Of a stretch of 43,582 nt of DNA, positions 16,100 through 24,535 are shown piece by piece. The translations under genes and the position numbers were made by a program. A model generated the notes under the pieces. The model searched no databases. It was not told the origin of the DNA and was given only the letters and a program-made list of their open reading frames with translations. Position 1 is the first letter of the stretch. Each line of letters begins with the position of its first letter. This stretch comes from Oscillospiraceae bacterium (GTDB lineage Bacteria; Bacillota; Clostridia; Oscillospirales; Acutalibacteraceae): assembly GCA_015065785.1 (NCBI GenBank), contig SVPR01000019.1:1-43582 (forward strand). The letters run 5' to 3'.

Positions 16100-18553
16100 T
16101 TATCGTATTTGTGCCCTTGTATTTAAAATTCCGATAACCGAAAAAACAAGTTGTGTAATAATAAGCGGTATAATAGAAAGCCCTGTGCCCCCCGCAACAA
16201 ACGAGAATGTTGCCGCAAACGCAACGCCCACACCAATTGCACCTATCTGAAGCACTGATGATGCGCGTTTTATTTTGCCTAAGGAAAGAGCCGCCGCAAC
16301 TGCATAAAGATACGACGCACTTTTACCGTCGTGCATTAAAACAGAATCACCTGCAGTCCGCAATTCTTTAATATAACTGTTTAAAATATCACCTGAAACG
16401 GCACTCAAAACCTTTATTCCACTGTTAGGAATTGAAAGATTTTTAGCAACCATATTATCAGTTATATTTGCGTCATCATTTCTTAAAAGAAGTGAAATAC
16501 TTTCTTTTTCAATTCGTTTAAGATATTTTGCATTTTCTTCGTTTACATCATAGCTCACAATGAACATAGCACCCAATTTACCCTCAATTGCAAGGAACAA
16601 AGGATATCTGCCATCGTGTGTATATTTCTCAACAAATGCTCTGTCAGGCACCTCGACATTATGATTTCTGAGCAAATCATAACTTCCTACAAGCACACGC
16701 CTGTTCTGAATCCAGGCAGAAAGACCTAATTTATCTTCATAAGCCAATGTGTCAACAGGTGGAAGTAATTCGACTCTGTCCATTACAACTCTTTTGAATA
16801 AATTACCCAAAGCACCGCCTGAGGCTACAACCATAGCCGCGGTGTAAAGAATTGCATCATCCACCTTCATAGAATGGAATGTTTTAATACCGAAAACATT
16901 ACCACCATCTTTGTCAAAAACATCGGTGGAATCTATTGTAATACCGTTTGCAACAGAACACATTCTGTTAGCTTCCCAGCCTGTAATTACGCTACCTCTT
17001 TTGCGAAGCCTTGTTGAAAGCTTATTTATTGCCAAATTATCGCAAAGGAACATAAAGCAAGGTGCAGAAATTGCTAAAACGGCACTGAATGAGCTTAAAC
17101 CGTTAAATGCATTTTTTGAGATAATAGTTGTGATTATACCAACAACTAATGCAGCACCTAATGTTAACGGCACTGTTTTTTTATTAAGCTCGTCTGACGG
17201 ATAATATTTTTTAGAAAGCTCTAAAAATCTGCCTGGGAAATTGGTCTTCTGAGAAGCCAGAATAATAGGCTCATCAAGTAAAAGTCCCCTGCCGATTTCA
17301 AAAGCAGTTTCCTTTCTTTCAATATGAGAAATTGAGTAAAGGTCTTTTTCTGTTACCACTGCGAAATTTTTTCTTAATCTTCTTGCTTCAAGCAAAGAAG
17401 CAAGGCAGTTAAACGCAAGTGGTAAAACTGCAACCGCCGAATAAAGTGAAAGCTTATTTTCAAACGGAAGCGAAGCAAAGAAAAACGAAATATTCTGAAT
17501 CAGAACTGCAATAAGTGCAATCACACAACCACAATTTCTGTTAAATTTAAAGCCCTTGATTGATTGAAGTCCATCGACAAAAATATCTTTGCATACAGAA
17601 CAAGCGACTATTGTTATTATAAAATTCAGAAGTATTACAGGAAGCTCGTTTTTATGAACGAGTGAATTCGGAGCATAAACTGCACTTGCAACCAGAGAGA
17701 GTACAACTAACAAAATGAAACAAGTAAAGCTTACTATTGTATTTACAGCCGCTCTCTTTTCCTGCTTTTTTAACTTCAATTCAACCTTGAATTTATCGTT
17801 TACATTTCTGTATTCATCAAGGCCGAATTTAATGCCGTTATCATCTTCTTCAAATTCGACCTCAGGCTCTGTACTTACTACAAATTCTGCCGCCTTTTTG
17901 CGTCTTCTTTTAATAAGCTCTCTTTCAACCTCTTCCTCGTCAACAATCTGAACATCGTCATCAGTGTGAAAGCCCTCAAAAGAAAGCTGCATATCATCAT
18001 CTTCAACAAGCTCTGTTTCATCAGCACTACCGTCAGTAACCGCCAATGAACGAAGCCCTATTGTTTTATCGTTTCTTATTTCTTTTGTGGATTCTTCCCT
18101 TTTTTGTTCCTCACGAAGTAAATCTTCAGAAACTAAAATCGGAACAGGCTCTAACTCTCTTGTGCTTTTAAAATTACTTGCTTTTTTAACAAATCCACCC
18201 CGTTCATAAGGTTGCTCGCCTGCAGGAATAAATTTATGCTCTGCAGTTTTCTCAAGATTGTGCATTGGCTTATTAAGAAAACGGTCACGATATTTATCGC
18301 TCTCAAGTGCCGTAAAAGCTCTTGTAGCACCATCGACACCTGATTTTTCAATTGTGGTAGTTTTAATTTTATGGTCAATTTCTTCGTTATAAGTCGGTCT
18401 TGGGTCAACAGCCTCAGACTTATTTATTACAGGTGTTAAAACTTCAGGCTCAAAATCGCTTTCAGAAGTAATACCACTATCCTGTAAAAGCTCATCAATT
18501 TCTTCAAAGGTCCATTTTCTTGGACTTCCGTTACCATAAAAATCGTCGTTCAA
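16100..18553 (-). CDS. Degenerate P-type ATPase-like membrane protein with long acidic N-terminus
   Basis: 817 aa, with a TTG start behind AAAGGTGGG. Residues 1-265 are highly charged and look disordered. About eight hydrophobic segments follow, near 270-295, 302-322, 341-362, 366-388, 462-480, 488-508, 768-785 and 790-812. The order matches a P1B-type ATPase: SAPC (496-499) stands where the ion-site CPC/SPC motif occurs; DSTDV (541-545) stands where DKTGT occurs; LVGSYDLL (621-628) resembles the nucleotide-domain LVG motif. TGE of the actuator domain and GDGxNDxP are not found. It is probably an inactive or repurposed ATPase. Last gene of the parA-parB-serS-rlmB operon, 30 bp after rlmB. Confidence 0.7.
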   Translation of the reverse strand: MNDDFYGNGSPRKWTFEEIDELLQDSGITSESDFEPEVLTPVINKSEAVDPRPTYNEEIDHKIKTTTIEKSGVDGATRAFTALESDKYRDRFLNKPMHNLEKTAEHKFIPAGEQPYERGGFVKKASNFKSTRELEPVPILVSEDLLREEQKREESTKEIRNDKTIGLRSLAVTDGSADETELVEDDDMQLSFEGFHTDDDVQIVDEEEVERELIKRRRKKAAEFVVSTEPEVEFEEDDNGIKFGLDEYRNVNDKFKVELKLKKQEKRAAVNTIVSFTCFILLVVLSLVASAVYAPNSLVHKNELPVILLNFIITIVACSVCKDIFVDGLQSIKGFKFNRNCGCVIALIAVLIQNISFFFASLPFENKLSLYSAVAVLPLAFNCLASLLEARRLRKNFAVVTEKDLYSISHIERKETAFEIGRGLLLDEPIILASQKTNFPGRFLELSKKYYPSDELNKKTVPLTLGAALVVGIITTIISKNAFNGLSSFSAVLAISAPCFMFLCDNLAINKLSTRLRKRGSVITGWEANRMCSVANGITIDSTDVFDKDGGNVFGIKTFHSMKVDDAILYTAAMVVASGGALGNLFKRVVMDRVELLPPVDTLAYEDKLGLSAWIQNRRVLVGSYDLLRNHNVEVPDRAFVEKYTHDGRYPLFLAIEGKLGAMFIVSYDVNEENAKYLKRIEKESISLLLRNDDANITDNMVAKNLSIPNSGIKVLSAVSGDILNSYIKELRTAGDSVLMHDGKSASYLYAVAAALSLGKIKRASSVLQIGAIGVGVAFAATFSFVAGGTGLSIIPLIITQLVFSVIGILNTRAQIR

Positions 18554-18583
18554 ATCTGTTCACCCACCTTTCTAAGAATCTGC

Positions 18584-19354
18584 TTAATCTCTCTGACGAG
18601 ATACTTCATACATTAAAATACCAGCGGCAACTGATGCGTTGAGAGAATTTATTTTACCTTTCATTGGCATAGAGAGAGTAACATCGCATTTTTCTTTAAC
18701 GAGTCTGCCTACACCGTTGCCCTCTGAGCCTATAACAAGTGCAATTGCACCCTTTAAATTGCTTTTATAGAACGGCTCACCGTCCATATCTGCACAGTAA
18801 ACCCAGACACCGCGTTTTTTGAGTTCTTCAATAGTTTGCGGAATATTTGTAACCCTTGCAACATGCATAAATTCGACTGCACCGGCAGAAGTTTTAGCAA
18901 CAGTAAAGCTTAAAGACGCACTTCTGCGTTTAGGAATAATAACACCGTGAGCGCCTGCCGCCTCAGCAGTACGGATAATTGCACCTAAGTTATGAGGGTC
19001 TTCAATCTCGTCGCAGATAATAATAAACGGAGCTTCATTTCTTTCTTCTGCAGTAGCAAAAATATCTTCAATTGAAGAATACTCTTTAACTGCACCCATA
19101 GCGGCAATACCCTGGTGGTTATTGTGACCGCAAATGAAGTCAAGCTTTTTACTATCAACCTCTTTAATTACAATTCCTGCTTTTTTAGCATCTGCTACGA
19201 TTTTTGGAATTGAGCCACTTTTTTCACCGCGTGCAACCATTACACTATCAAGTGGCCTGCCACTTTTTATTGCTTCGGCAACTGAATTTCTGCCGAATAT
19301 AACATCTTTTTCGTTTTCTCTTTCGTTGTTAAGAGAATTGTCATTTTTTATCAT
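18584..19354 (-). CDS. rlmB: 23S rRNA (guanosine-2'-O)-methyltransferase RlmB-type (SPOUT/TrmH family)
   Basis: 2'-O-methylates a guanosine of 23S rRNA (G2251 in E. coli). 256 aa with the L30e-like N-terminal substrate domain (FGRNSVAEAI) and a SPOUT knot with three family motifs: DPHNLGAIIRTAEAAG, VIGSEGNGV and SMPMKGKINSLNASVA. AAGGA lies before the ATG. It sits 17 bp after serS. A related family member acting on tRNA or another rRNA site cannot be excluded from sequence alone. Confidence 0.9.
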   Translation of the reverse strand: MIKNDNSLNNERENEKDVIFGRNSVAEAIKSGRPLDSVMVARGEKSGSIPKIVADAKKAGIVIKEVDSKKLDFICGHNNHQGIAAMGAVKEYSSIEDIFATAEERNEAPFIIICDEIEDPHNLGAIIRTAEAAGAHGVIIPKRRSASLSFTVAKTSAGAVEFMHVARVTNIPQTIEELKKRGVWVYCADMDGEPFYKSNLKGAIALVIGSEGNGVGRLVKEKCDVTLSMPMKGKINSLNASVAAGILMYEVSRQRD

Positions 19355-19371
19355 ATATAAATCCTTGAATT

Positions 19372-20661
19372 TTATTTATTGTTAGGAATAAGCTTTTCTT
19401 TACCGCCCATATATGGTCTTAATGCTACAGGAATATTAACTGTACCGTCCTCATTAAGATTATTTTCAAGGAACGCAATTAACATTCTTGGTGGTGCTAC
19501 AACTGTATTGTTGAGTGTGTGCGGGAAGTATTTGCCATCTTTACCATTTACACGGATTTTAAGGCGTCTTGCCTGAGCATCTGAAAGATTTGAACAGGAA
19601 CCAACCTCAAAATATTTCTTCTGACGAGGGCTCCAGGCCTCAACATCAATTGACTTAACCTTTAAATCTGCAAGGTCACCCGAACAGCATTCAAGAGTTC
19701 TAACAGGAATGTCAAGTGAACGGAAAAGGTCAACTGTATTTTTCCAGAGATTTTCAAACCATTTCGGACTTTCTTCAGGCTTACAAACAACAACCATTTC
19801 TTGCTTTTCAAATTGGTGAATTCTGTAAACGCCGCGTTCCTCAATGCCGTGAGCACCCTTTTCTTTTCTGAAGCAGGGTGAATAGCTTGTAAGTGTCTGA
19901 GGAAGCTTCTCTTCAGGCACAATCTGGTCAATGAATTTACCAATCATAGAGTGTTCACTTGTACCAATAAGATAAAGGTCCTCACCCTCGATTTTATACA
20001 TCATAGCTTCCATCTCAGCAAAGCTCATAACACCTGTAACAACATCACTTCTTATCATAAATGGTGGAATGTAATATGTGAAGCCACGGTCAATCATAAA
20101 ATCTCTTGCATAAGAAATCACTGCTGAATGAAGTCTTGCAATATCACCTGAAAGGTAATAGAAGCCGTTACCTGCAACACGGGCAGCGCTGTCTAAATCA
20201 ATACCGTCAAAGCTTTCCATAATTTCTCTGTGATATGGAATTTCAAATTCAGGTACTAACGGCTCGCCGAATTTTTCGAGTTCAACATTTTCGCTGTCAT
20301 CTTTACCAATCGGCACACTATCATCAATGATATTAGGAATAACCATCATAATATCATTAACCTTTTTAGAGTATTCTGCCTCTTTTGCTTCTAATTCTGC
20401 TAATTTCTGAGCATCATCAGAAACTTTCTTTTTCATTTCTTCAGCTTCTTCTTTTTTGCCCTGTGCCATAAGAGCGCCAATCATTTTACTGTTTTTATTT
20501 CTTGAAGCTCTTAAAGCATCTGCCTCACCTTTAATAGCTCTGCTTTCTTTATCAAGCTCAATAACCTCATCAACAAGCGGAAGCTTTTTGTCCTGAAATT
20601 TTTTCTTTATATTTTCTTTTACAATTTCAGGATTTTCTCTTAAAAATTTAATATCTATCAT
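19372..20661 (-). CDS. serS: Seryl-tRNA synthetase
   Basis: Class II synthetase charging tRNA-Ser. 429 aa. The N-terminal coiled-coil arm is at about 1-110 (long Lys/Glu heptads). The catalytic core has motif 2 (SPCFRKEKGAHG) and motif 3 (NNTVVAPPRMLIAFLEN), followed by ALRPYMGG at the C-terminus. AAGGGG precedes the ATG. It lies 30 bp after parB; a serS gene near parAB is a common clustering near the replication origin in Clostridia. No T-box leader is present, as expected for an internal operon gene. Confidence 0.96.
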   Translation of the reverse strand: MIDIKFLRENPEIVKENIKKKFQDKKLPLVDEVIELDKESRAIKGEADALRASRNKNSKMIGALMAQGKKEEAEEMKKKVSDDAQKLAELEAKEAEYSKKVNDIMMVIPNIIDDSVPIGKDDSENVELEKFGEPLVPEFEIPYHREIMESFDGIDLDSAARVAGNGFYYLSGDIARLHSAVISYARDFMIDRGFTYYIPPFMIRSDVVTGVMSFAEMEAMMYKIEGEDLYLIGTSEHSMIGKFIDQIVPEEKLPQTLTSYSPCFRKEKGAHGIEERGVYRIHQFEKQEMVVVCKPEESPKWFENLWKNTVDLFRSLDIPVRTLECCSGDLADLKVKSIDVEAWSPRQKKYFEVGSCSNLSDAQARRLKIRVNGKDGKYFPHTLNNTVVAPPRMLIAFLENNLNEDGTVNIPVALRPYMGGKEKLIPNNK

Positions 20662-20691
20662 AAATATACCCCTTATCTTTATATCTGAGAA

Positions 20692-21546
20692 TTATTCATT
20701 ATCAAAAATTTTAATAAGCTTTTTCAAATCTTCATCATCAAAGAATTCAATTTCGATTGAGCCTTTTTTAGTTGACTTTGTAACCCTTACTTTTCTTTGT
20801 AAAACATCACTTAAAGCGAGTTCAACCTCATCATAATAAGGATTTCTCTTTTTTGTCTTTTTACCCGTAGGCTCTGTTTTAATTTGCTTTCTTGCAAGTC
20901 TTTCAGTTTCTCTTACAGAAATATCTTCTTTTATAACTAACTTCGCAAGTTCAATTTTTGCTTTGTCATCTTCTAATGTAAGTAATGCTCTTGCGTGACC
21001 TGCTGAAAGCTCTTTTTTAGAAACTAAAGAAATTATTTCTTCAGGAAGTGTTAAAAGTCTTAAAGCATTTGCAATTGCAGGACGGGAAGCACCAACAAGA
21101 TTTGAAATCTCTTCTTGTGTGTAGTCATATCTTTCAGAAAGCTCTTTGTAGCCTAATGCTTCTTCAATCGGGTCTAAATCTTCTCGCTGTAAATTCTCAA
21201 CTAAAGCAAGCTCTGCTACTTGTGCATCTGTTAATTCTTTAATTACAACAGGAACTTCGGTAAGACCTGCCATTCTTGACGCTCTCCAGCGTCTTTCGCC
21301 TGCTACTAACTGATAACTGCCATCCGGCATAGGACGGACTAAAAGCGGTTGAATTATGCCGTGTAATTCAATACTATGAGCAAGCTCTGCCAATGCTTCT
21401 TCATCGAAATTTTTTCTCGGTTGATTTTTATTAGGCTCAATTTCAGAAAGCTTTAACTTTACTGCACTTGAAGAACCGAGTTCTTCTGTAGCGTTATCAA
21501 TAAAAAGCTCGCCTAAGCCTTTACCTAACCCTTTTTTCTTTGCCAT
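20692..21546 (-). CDS. parB: Chromosome-partitioning protein ParB/Spo0J
   Basis: CTP-dependent clamp that loads at parS and spreads on origin-proximal DNA. 284 aa. The order is an N-terminal ParB/Srx domain with NQPRKNFDEEAL and GERRWRASRMAG, the helix-turn-helix domain (QEEISNLVGASRPAIANALRLL), and a C-terminal dimerisation helix. It begins 12 bp after parA with AGAGG before the ATG. No parS palindrome was recognised in the window by eye. Confidence 0.94.
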   Translation of the reverse strand: MAKKKGLGKGLGELFIDNATEELGSSSAVKLKLSEIEPNKNQPRKNFDEEALAELAHSIELHGIIQPLLVRPMPDGSYQLVAGERRWRASRMAGLTEVPVVIKELTDAQVAELALVENLQREDLDPIEEALGYKELSERYDYTQEEISNLVGASRPAIANALRLLTLPEEIISLVSKKELSAGHARALLTLEDDKAKIELAKLVIKEDISVRETERLARKQIKTEPTGKKTKKRNPYYDEVELALSDVLQRKVRVTKSTKKGSIEIEFFDDEDLKKLIKIFDNE

Positions 21547-21558
21547 ATATAATACCTC

Positions 21559-22323
21559 TTATTTCTGCATCTTCAAAAATTCTTCTGCTAAATTATTATA
21601 GCTTTCGGCACCCTTTGAGCCACGGTCATAATAAAGAACAGGCTCACCGAAAGATGGTGCTTCTGAAAGACGGACATTTCTCGGAATAACTGTTGCATAA
21701 ACTTTTTTAGGGAAGAAGTTTTTAACTTCATCAACAACCTGCTGAGTTAAATTGAGTCTTCCGTCATACATTGTAAGTAAAACACCCTCAAGCTCTAAGT
21801 ACTCGTTATAAAGTCTTTTAACAGTTCTTACTGTTGCCATAAGCTGTGAAAGACCTTCAAGTGCGTAATATTCACACTGAATAGGAACAATAAATGAATC
21901 TGAAGCGTTAAGCGCATTTATAGTAATTAAACCTAAAGATGGTGGACAATCGAAGAAAACGAAATCGTAATTTTCCTGAATTGGTGCTATTGCTTTTTTG
22001 AGCAAAGACTCCCTGCCCTCTAAAGTAGCCATTTCAAGCTCTGCACCCGCTAAATTCATATTTGACGGAATAATGTCAACACCCTGATATTTAGTTTTAA
22101 TTACCGCCTTTTTAGCTTCTTCTGAATTTATTAAAAGCTCATAAGAAGTAGCAGTAAGACCTTTTCGCTGAATGCCGTAGCCACTTGTTGTGTTGCCCTG
22201 TGGGTCAATGTCAACAAGTAAAACTCTTTTGCCCATTGCACCGAGTGCGGCAACAAGGTTTACAGCACTTGTAGTCTTACCAACGCCACCCTTCTGATTA
22301 ACAATTGAAATAATCTTTGCCAT
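21559..22323 (-). CDS. parA: Chromosome-partitioning ATPase ParA/Soj
   Basis: Deviant Walker ATPase that moves ParB-parS complexes and modulates DnaA. 254 aa. It has the Walker A motif KGGVGKTT near residues 10-17, LVDIDPQGNTTSG, and FFDCPPSLG as Walker B. The length fits the Soj group without the HTH extension of plasmid ParA. AAAGGAAAA lies upstream of the ATG. First gene of the five-gene operon; the upstream region is AT-rich but I could not settle on one promoter. Confidence 0.95.
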   Translation of the reverse strand: MAKIISIVNQKGGVGKTTSAVNLVAALGAMGKRVLLVDIDPQGNTTSGYGIQRKGLTATSYELLINSEEAKKAVIKTKYQGVDIIPSNMNLAGAELEMATLEGRESLLKKAIAPIQENYDFVFFDCPPSLGLITINALNASDSFIVPIQCEYYALEGLSQLMATVRTVKRLYNEYLELEGVLLTMYDGRLNLTQQVVDEVKNFFPKKVYATVIPRNVRLSEAPSFGEPVLYYDRGSKGAESYNNLAEEFLKMQK

Positions 22324-22425
22324 TATAATTTTCCTTTCACTCTATATATAAACACATAGATTTCCATAATACTATAATTAAAATATATTATATCATAAGA
22401 GTAATGAAAATGGAATAGTAAGAAG

Positions 22426-22464
22426 CAAAAAATTCGATGTTTTTTTACAAAACATCGAATTTTT
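22426..22464 (-). terminator. Terminator of the zinc-ribbon membrane protein gene
   Basis: 12-bp stem ATTCGATGTTTT / AAAACATCGAAT with a 5-nt loop. On the minus strand it is followed by TTTTTTGC, 30 bp after the gene's stop. Confidence 0.85.
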
Positions 22465-22496
22465 CAAACACATAAAAGTGACAATTTCTAATTCTT

Positions 22497-23168
22497 TTAA
22501 TTTTTTGGCATTATGCCATCCTCTGTACCTATTACTTCTAAATCACTAGGAAGTTGATCTCTTATATAATTTTCCGGTGTAAGAGTATTATTTTTTGTAA
22601 TAATACCTACCGCAACTACTTTATCATCAACTCTCAATTTACCAAATTCGTGATTTTCAGCTTTATCCCAAATGTCATATTTTATTTTATAAATATATGG
22701 ACCGATTTCGATTTCCATAAGATTGTGAGCACCACTTTCTATATGTATTGATGGTGCACTACCGCTGACACCTACAGTTGCGTCACTTATTCTGTCAATT
22801 TTGCCCTCTATCACTACTTGAGCCGGTAAATATTCTTCTGTGAATTCGATATATTTATCATTCAGAATATATTCGTGATAAAGTGATGCAAATTCTTTCT
22901 TTGTAAATTCTTCTCCGTTATTGGCAGTTATAGTTGCTGTTGGGTTTTCTGTTATAATAAAGAATGCAGGATAACCCACTATAATCCCAACAATGATAAG
23001 CAAAACTAAAATTTTTTTAATTTTCTTTCTAGGATTTTTCGCACCACAAGATTGACATTTTTTCGCACTTTTTGCCATTGGCGCTCCACAAGTCTTGCAA
23101 TTCATCATTTTTTTGTTTTTAATTATCTGCTGTGTTTCAACTGTTTGGCTTGTTTGATTTGTCTCCAT
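22497..23168 (-). CDS. Zinc-ribbon, single-TM protein with tRNA_anti-like (OB-fold) extracytoplasmic domain
   Basis: 223 aa from the ATG at 23168, which has a perfect GGAGGTAA ribosome site. A polar N-terminus is followed by a zinc ribbon with C24/C27 and C38/C41 (CKTCG, CQSCG), a basic stretch, one transmembrane helix (about 51-72) and a roughly 150-aa outer domain. The segment VVIEGKIDRIS with a later DDKVVAVGII resembles the tRNA_anti-like OB-fold family. Function unknown. It is divergent from the HTH gene at 23318, and their promoters share -35 sequence, so it is a likely target of that regulator. Confidence 0.8.
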   Translation of the reverse strand: METNQTSQTVETQQIIKNKKMMNCKTCGAPMAKSAKKCQSCGAKNPRKKIKKILVLLIIVGIIVGYPAFFIITENPTATITANNGEEFTKKEFASLYHEYILNDKYIEFTEEYLPAQVVIEGKIDRISDATVGVSGSAPSIHIESGAHNLMEIEIGPYIYKIKYDIWDKAENHEFGKLRVDDKVVAVGIITKNNTLTPENYIRDQLPSDLEVIGTEDGIMPKN

Positions 23169-23250
23169 TTCTTTTACCTCCAAAATAAAAATTTTTGCAA
23201 CAAATAATTTCAATTGCATTTTGTCGCAACAGTATTCTAATACTATATAC

Positions 23251-23301
23251 ATAGTAACACTATAAAGCGTAATTGTCAAGATGTAGTTACTATTATAAAA
23301 T
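23251..23301. promoter_or_regulatory. Overlapping divergent promoters with 8-bp inverted operator
   Basis: Minus promoter TTGACA (23279-23274), 17 bp, TACTAT (23256-23251). Plus promoter TTGTCA (23273-23278), 17 bp, TAAAAT (23296-23301). The two -35 hexamers overlap. A perfect inverted pair ATAGTAAC (23251-23258) / GTTACTAT (23286-23293) covers the minus -10 and the plus spacer, as expected for one repressor controlling both genes. Confidence 0.7.
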
Positions 23302-23317
23302 AAATATGGTGATGTAA

Positions 23318-23560
23318 ATGGAAGAATTGCGAAGTGTTGTAAATATTAACTCTTATGGCAAAATTTCAATTCATTTAAAGGAACAAATCGAGAAAAATGG
23401 TATTACCCGTTATCGTCTTGCAAAACTTGCTGATACACGATTTGAAGTAATAGAAAAATGGTGTTCGGGTACTATCGAGCGACTGGACACAGATGTTCTC
23501 GCACGCTTTTGCTATATTTTGAATTGTGATGTGAGTGATATAATTAAGTTCGATAAATAA
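23318..23560 (+). CDS. Cro/C1-type HTH transcriptional regulator
   Basis: 80 aa. An XRE-family helix-turn-helix of the small YozG/HTH_26 type covers nearly the whole protein: HLKEQIEKNGITRYRLAKLAD, then an atypical recognition helix (RFEVIEKWCSG) and LARFCYILNCDVSDII. It starts at the ATG with GGTGATG upstream. Divergent from the zinc-ribbon membrane protein across shared promoters with paired operator-like sites. Autoregulation plus repression of that neighbour is the simplest inference. Confidence 0.88.
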   Translation: MEELRSVVNINSYGKISIHLKEQIEKNGITRYRLAKLADTRFEVIEKWCSGTIERLDTDVLARFCYILNCDVSDIIKFDK

Positions 23561-23565
23561 GTCAA

Positions 23566-23605
23566 CTACTCTTGAATTGTTATAATTCGAGAGTAGTATT
23601 TGTTT
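23566..23605 (+). terminator. Terminator of the HTH gene
   Basis: 13-bp stem CTACTCTTGAATT / AATTCGAGAGTAG (one G-T pair), loop GTTAT, followed by TATTTGTTT, 5 bp after the stop. Confidence 0.8.
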
Positions 23606-23644
23606 GCAATAATCTGTAATTTTAAGCATTTTAACAACTTGTTC

Positions 23645-23673
23645 TTGACAAAACAAAACTTGATATGTATAAT
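23645..23673 (+). promoter_or_regulatory. tRNA-Thr promoter
   Basis: Consensus TTGACA (23645-23650), 17-bp spacer, TATAAT (23668-23673), starting transcription about 16 nt before the tRNA. Confidence 0.85.
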
Positions 23674-23695
23674 AACTTTTGCAATTAAATATTGT

Positions 23696-23771
<76 letters not shown>

Positions 23772-23772
23772 C

Positions 23773-23812
23773 AACAAAAATCCGTTCACGAAAGTGAGCG
23801 GATTTTTGTTGT
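23773..23812 (+). terminator. Terminator after tRNA-Thr
   Basis: Long stem of about 17 bp (AACAAAAATCCG...CGGATTTTTGTT, inner TCAC / GTGA) closed by a GAAA tetraloop. The U-run is embedded in the 3' arm. Confidence 0.9.
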
Positions 23813-23869
23813 GGATTATTCATCTTATACTCCTTCAATTTTATATAATATAAAGACTATGCCTTCTAC

Positions 23870-23898
23870 TTGCTCAATCCGTATTTTTATGCTAAAAT
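23870..23898 (+). promoter_or_regulatory. Promoter of the 184-aa membrane protein gene
   Basis: TTGCTC (23870-23875), 17-bp spacer, TAAAAT (23893-23898), 28 nt before the ATG at 23927. Confidence 0.55.
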
Positions 23899-23926
23899 AG
23901 TAATAAATTAAGTGGGAGATGGCAAT

Positions 23927-24481
23927 ATGCTTAATATCAAACAAAACGACGAGCAAATAATTTTAAAAGGCAACAAATTCCGTAACATACTCTGCATTAT
24001 TATGGCATCTTGTATGTCTATTGCTGGCATTTTTGTTATTGCTGGTTTACTGCCTTTAAAAAATGATCACACAGCGGAAGATATTTTCGTTTTAGTTTTT
24101 GTGACAATATGGGAAGTATTATCAATCTTCGCAGTTTTTAAATGGATAAACGAATACAGCAAATATATCACTATAACAGATAAAACTATTTCTTGTTTTT
24201 CCTTATTCAAAAAAGAAGCAGTACAATGGTGTGATGTTAAGGATTGGGGATTATCTTATTACAGTAATGGTACTCCAGGTAGTAATATCTATCATTTATA
24301 TTTTTCAAAAAGTGTTTTTGAAGAAAAAAACGAATGCAAGAAAAAACTTAAAGGTAAACACCTGAAATTTGATGTGTATGAAACCGATTACGAAAAAGTT
24401 GTAAATGAAATCATCGCTTTTTGTGAGAAGCAAACTTCAGTAACTCCGTTTATCGGTAAAAATAAATTTCACATAATATAA
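23927..24481 (+). CDS. Two-TM membrane protein with PH-like C-terminal domain, unknown function
   Basis: 184 aa from the ATG at 23927, with GGGAG eight bases upstream; a GTG five codons earlier overlaps that ribosome site. A short N-terminal strand-rich stretch is followed by two transmembrane helices (about 20-45 and 58-78) and a soluble domain of about 100 aa. The domain begins YITITDKTISCFSLFKKEAVQWCDV, split here as YITITDKTISC and FSLFKKEAVQW, which looks like bacterial PH-domain (bPH2/YdbS-type) proteins. No family assigned with certainty. Confidence 0.75.
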   Translation: MLNIKQNDEQIILKGNKFRNILCIIMASCMSIAGIFVIAGLLPLKNDHTAEDIFVLVFVTIWEVLSIFAVFKWINEYSKYITITDKTISCFSLFKKEAVQWCDVKDWGLSYYSNGTPGSNIYHLYFSKSVFEEKNECKKKLKGKHLKFDVYETDYEKVVNEIIAFCEKQTSVTPFIGKNKFHII

Positions 24482-24488
24482 AACCAAT

Positions 24489-24530
24489 AAAAAAGGTCAC
24501 TCTGTTAGTGAAGAGTGACCTTTTTTATTT
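24489..24530. terminator. Bidirectional terminator
   Basis: Stem GGTCACTCT / AGAGTGACC with an 8-nt loop, flanked by A6 and T6, so it serves both convergent genes. Confidence 0.9.
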
Positions 24531-24535
24531 ATAAA

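Noticed and set aside
20692-23168. oriC next to parAB
   Set aside because: No dnaA gene, no DnaA-box cluster and no strand switch of genes around this point within the window.
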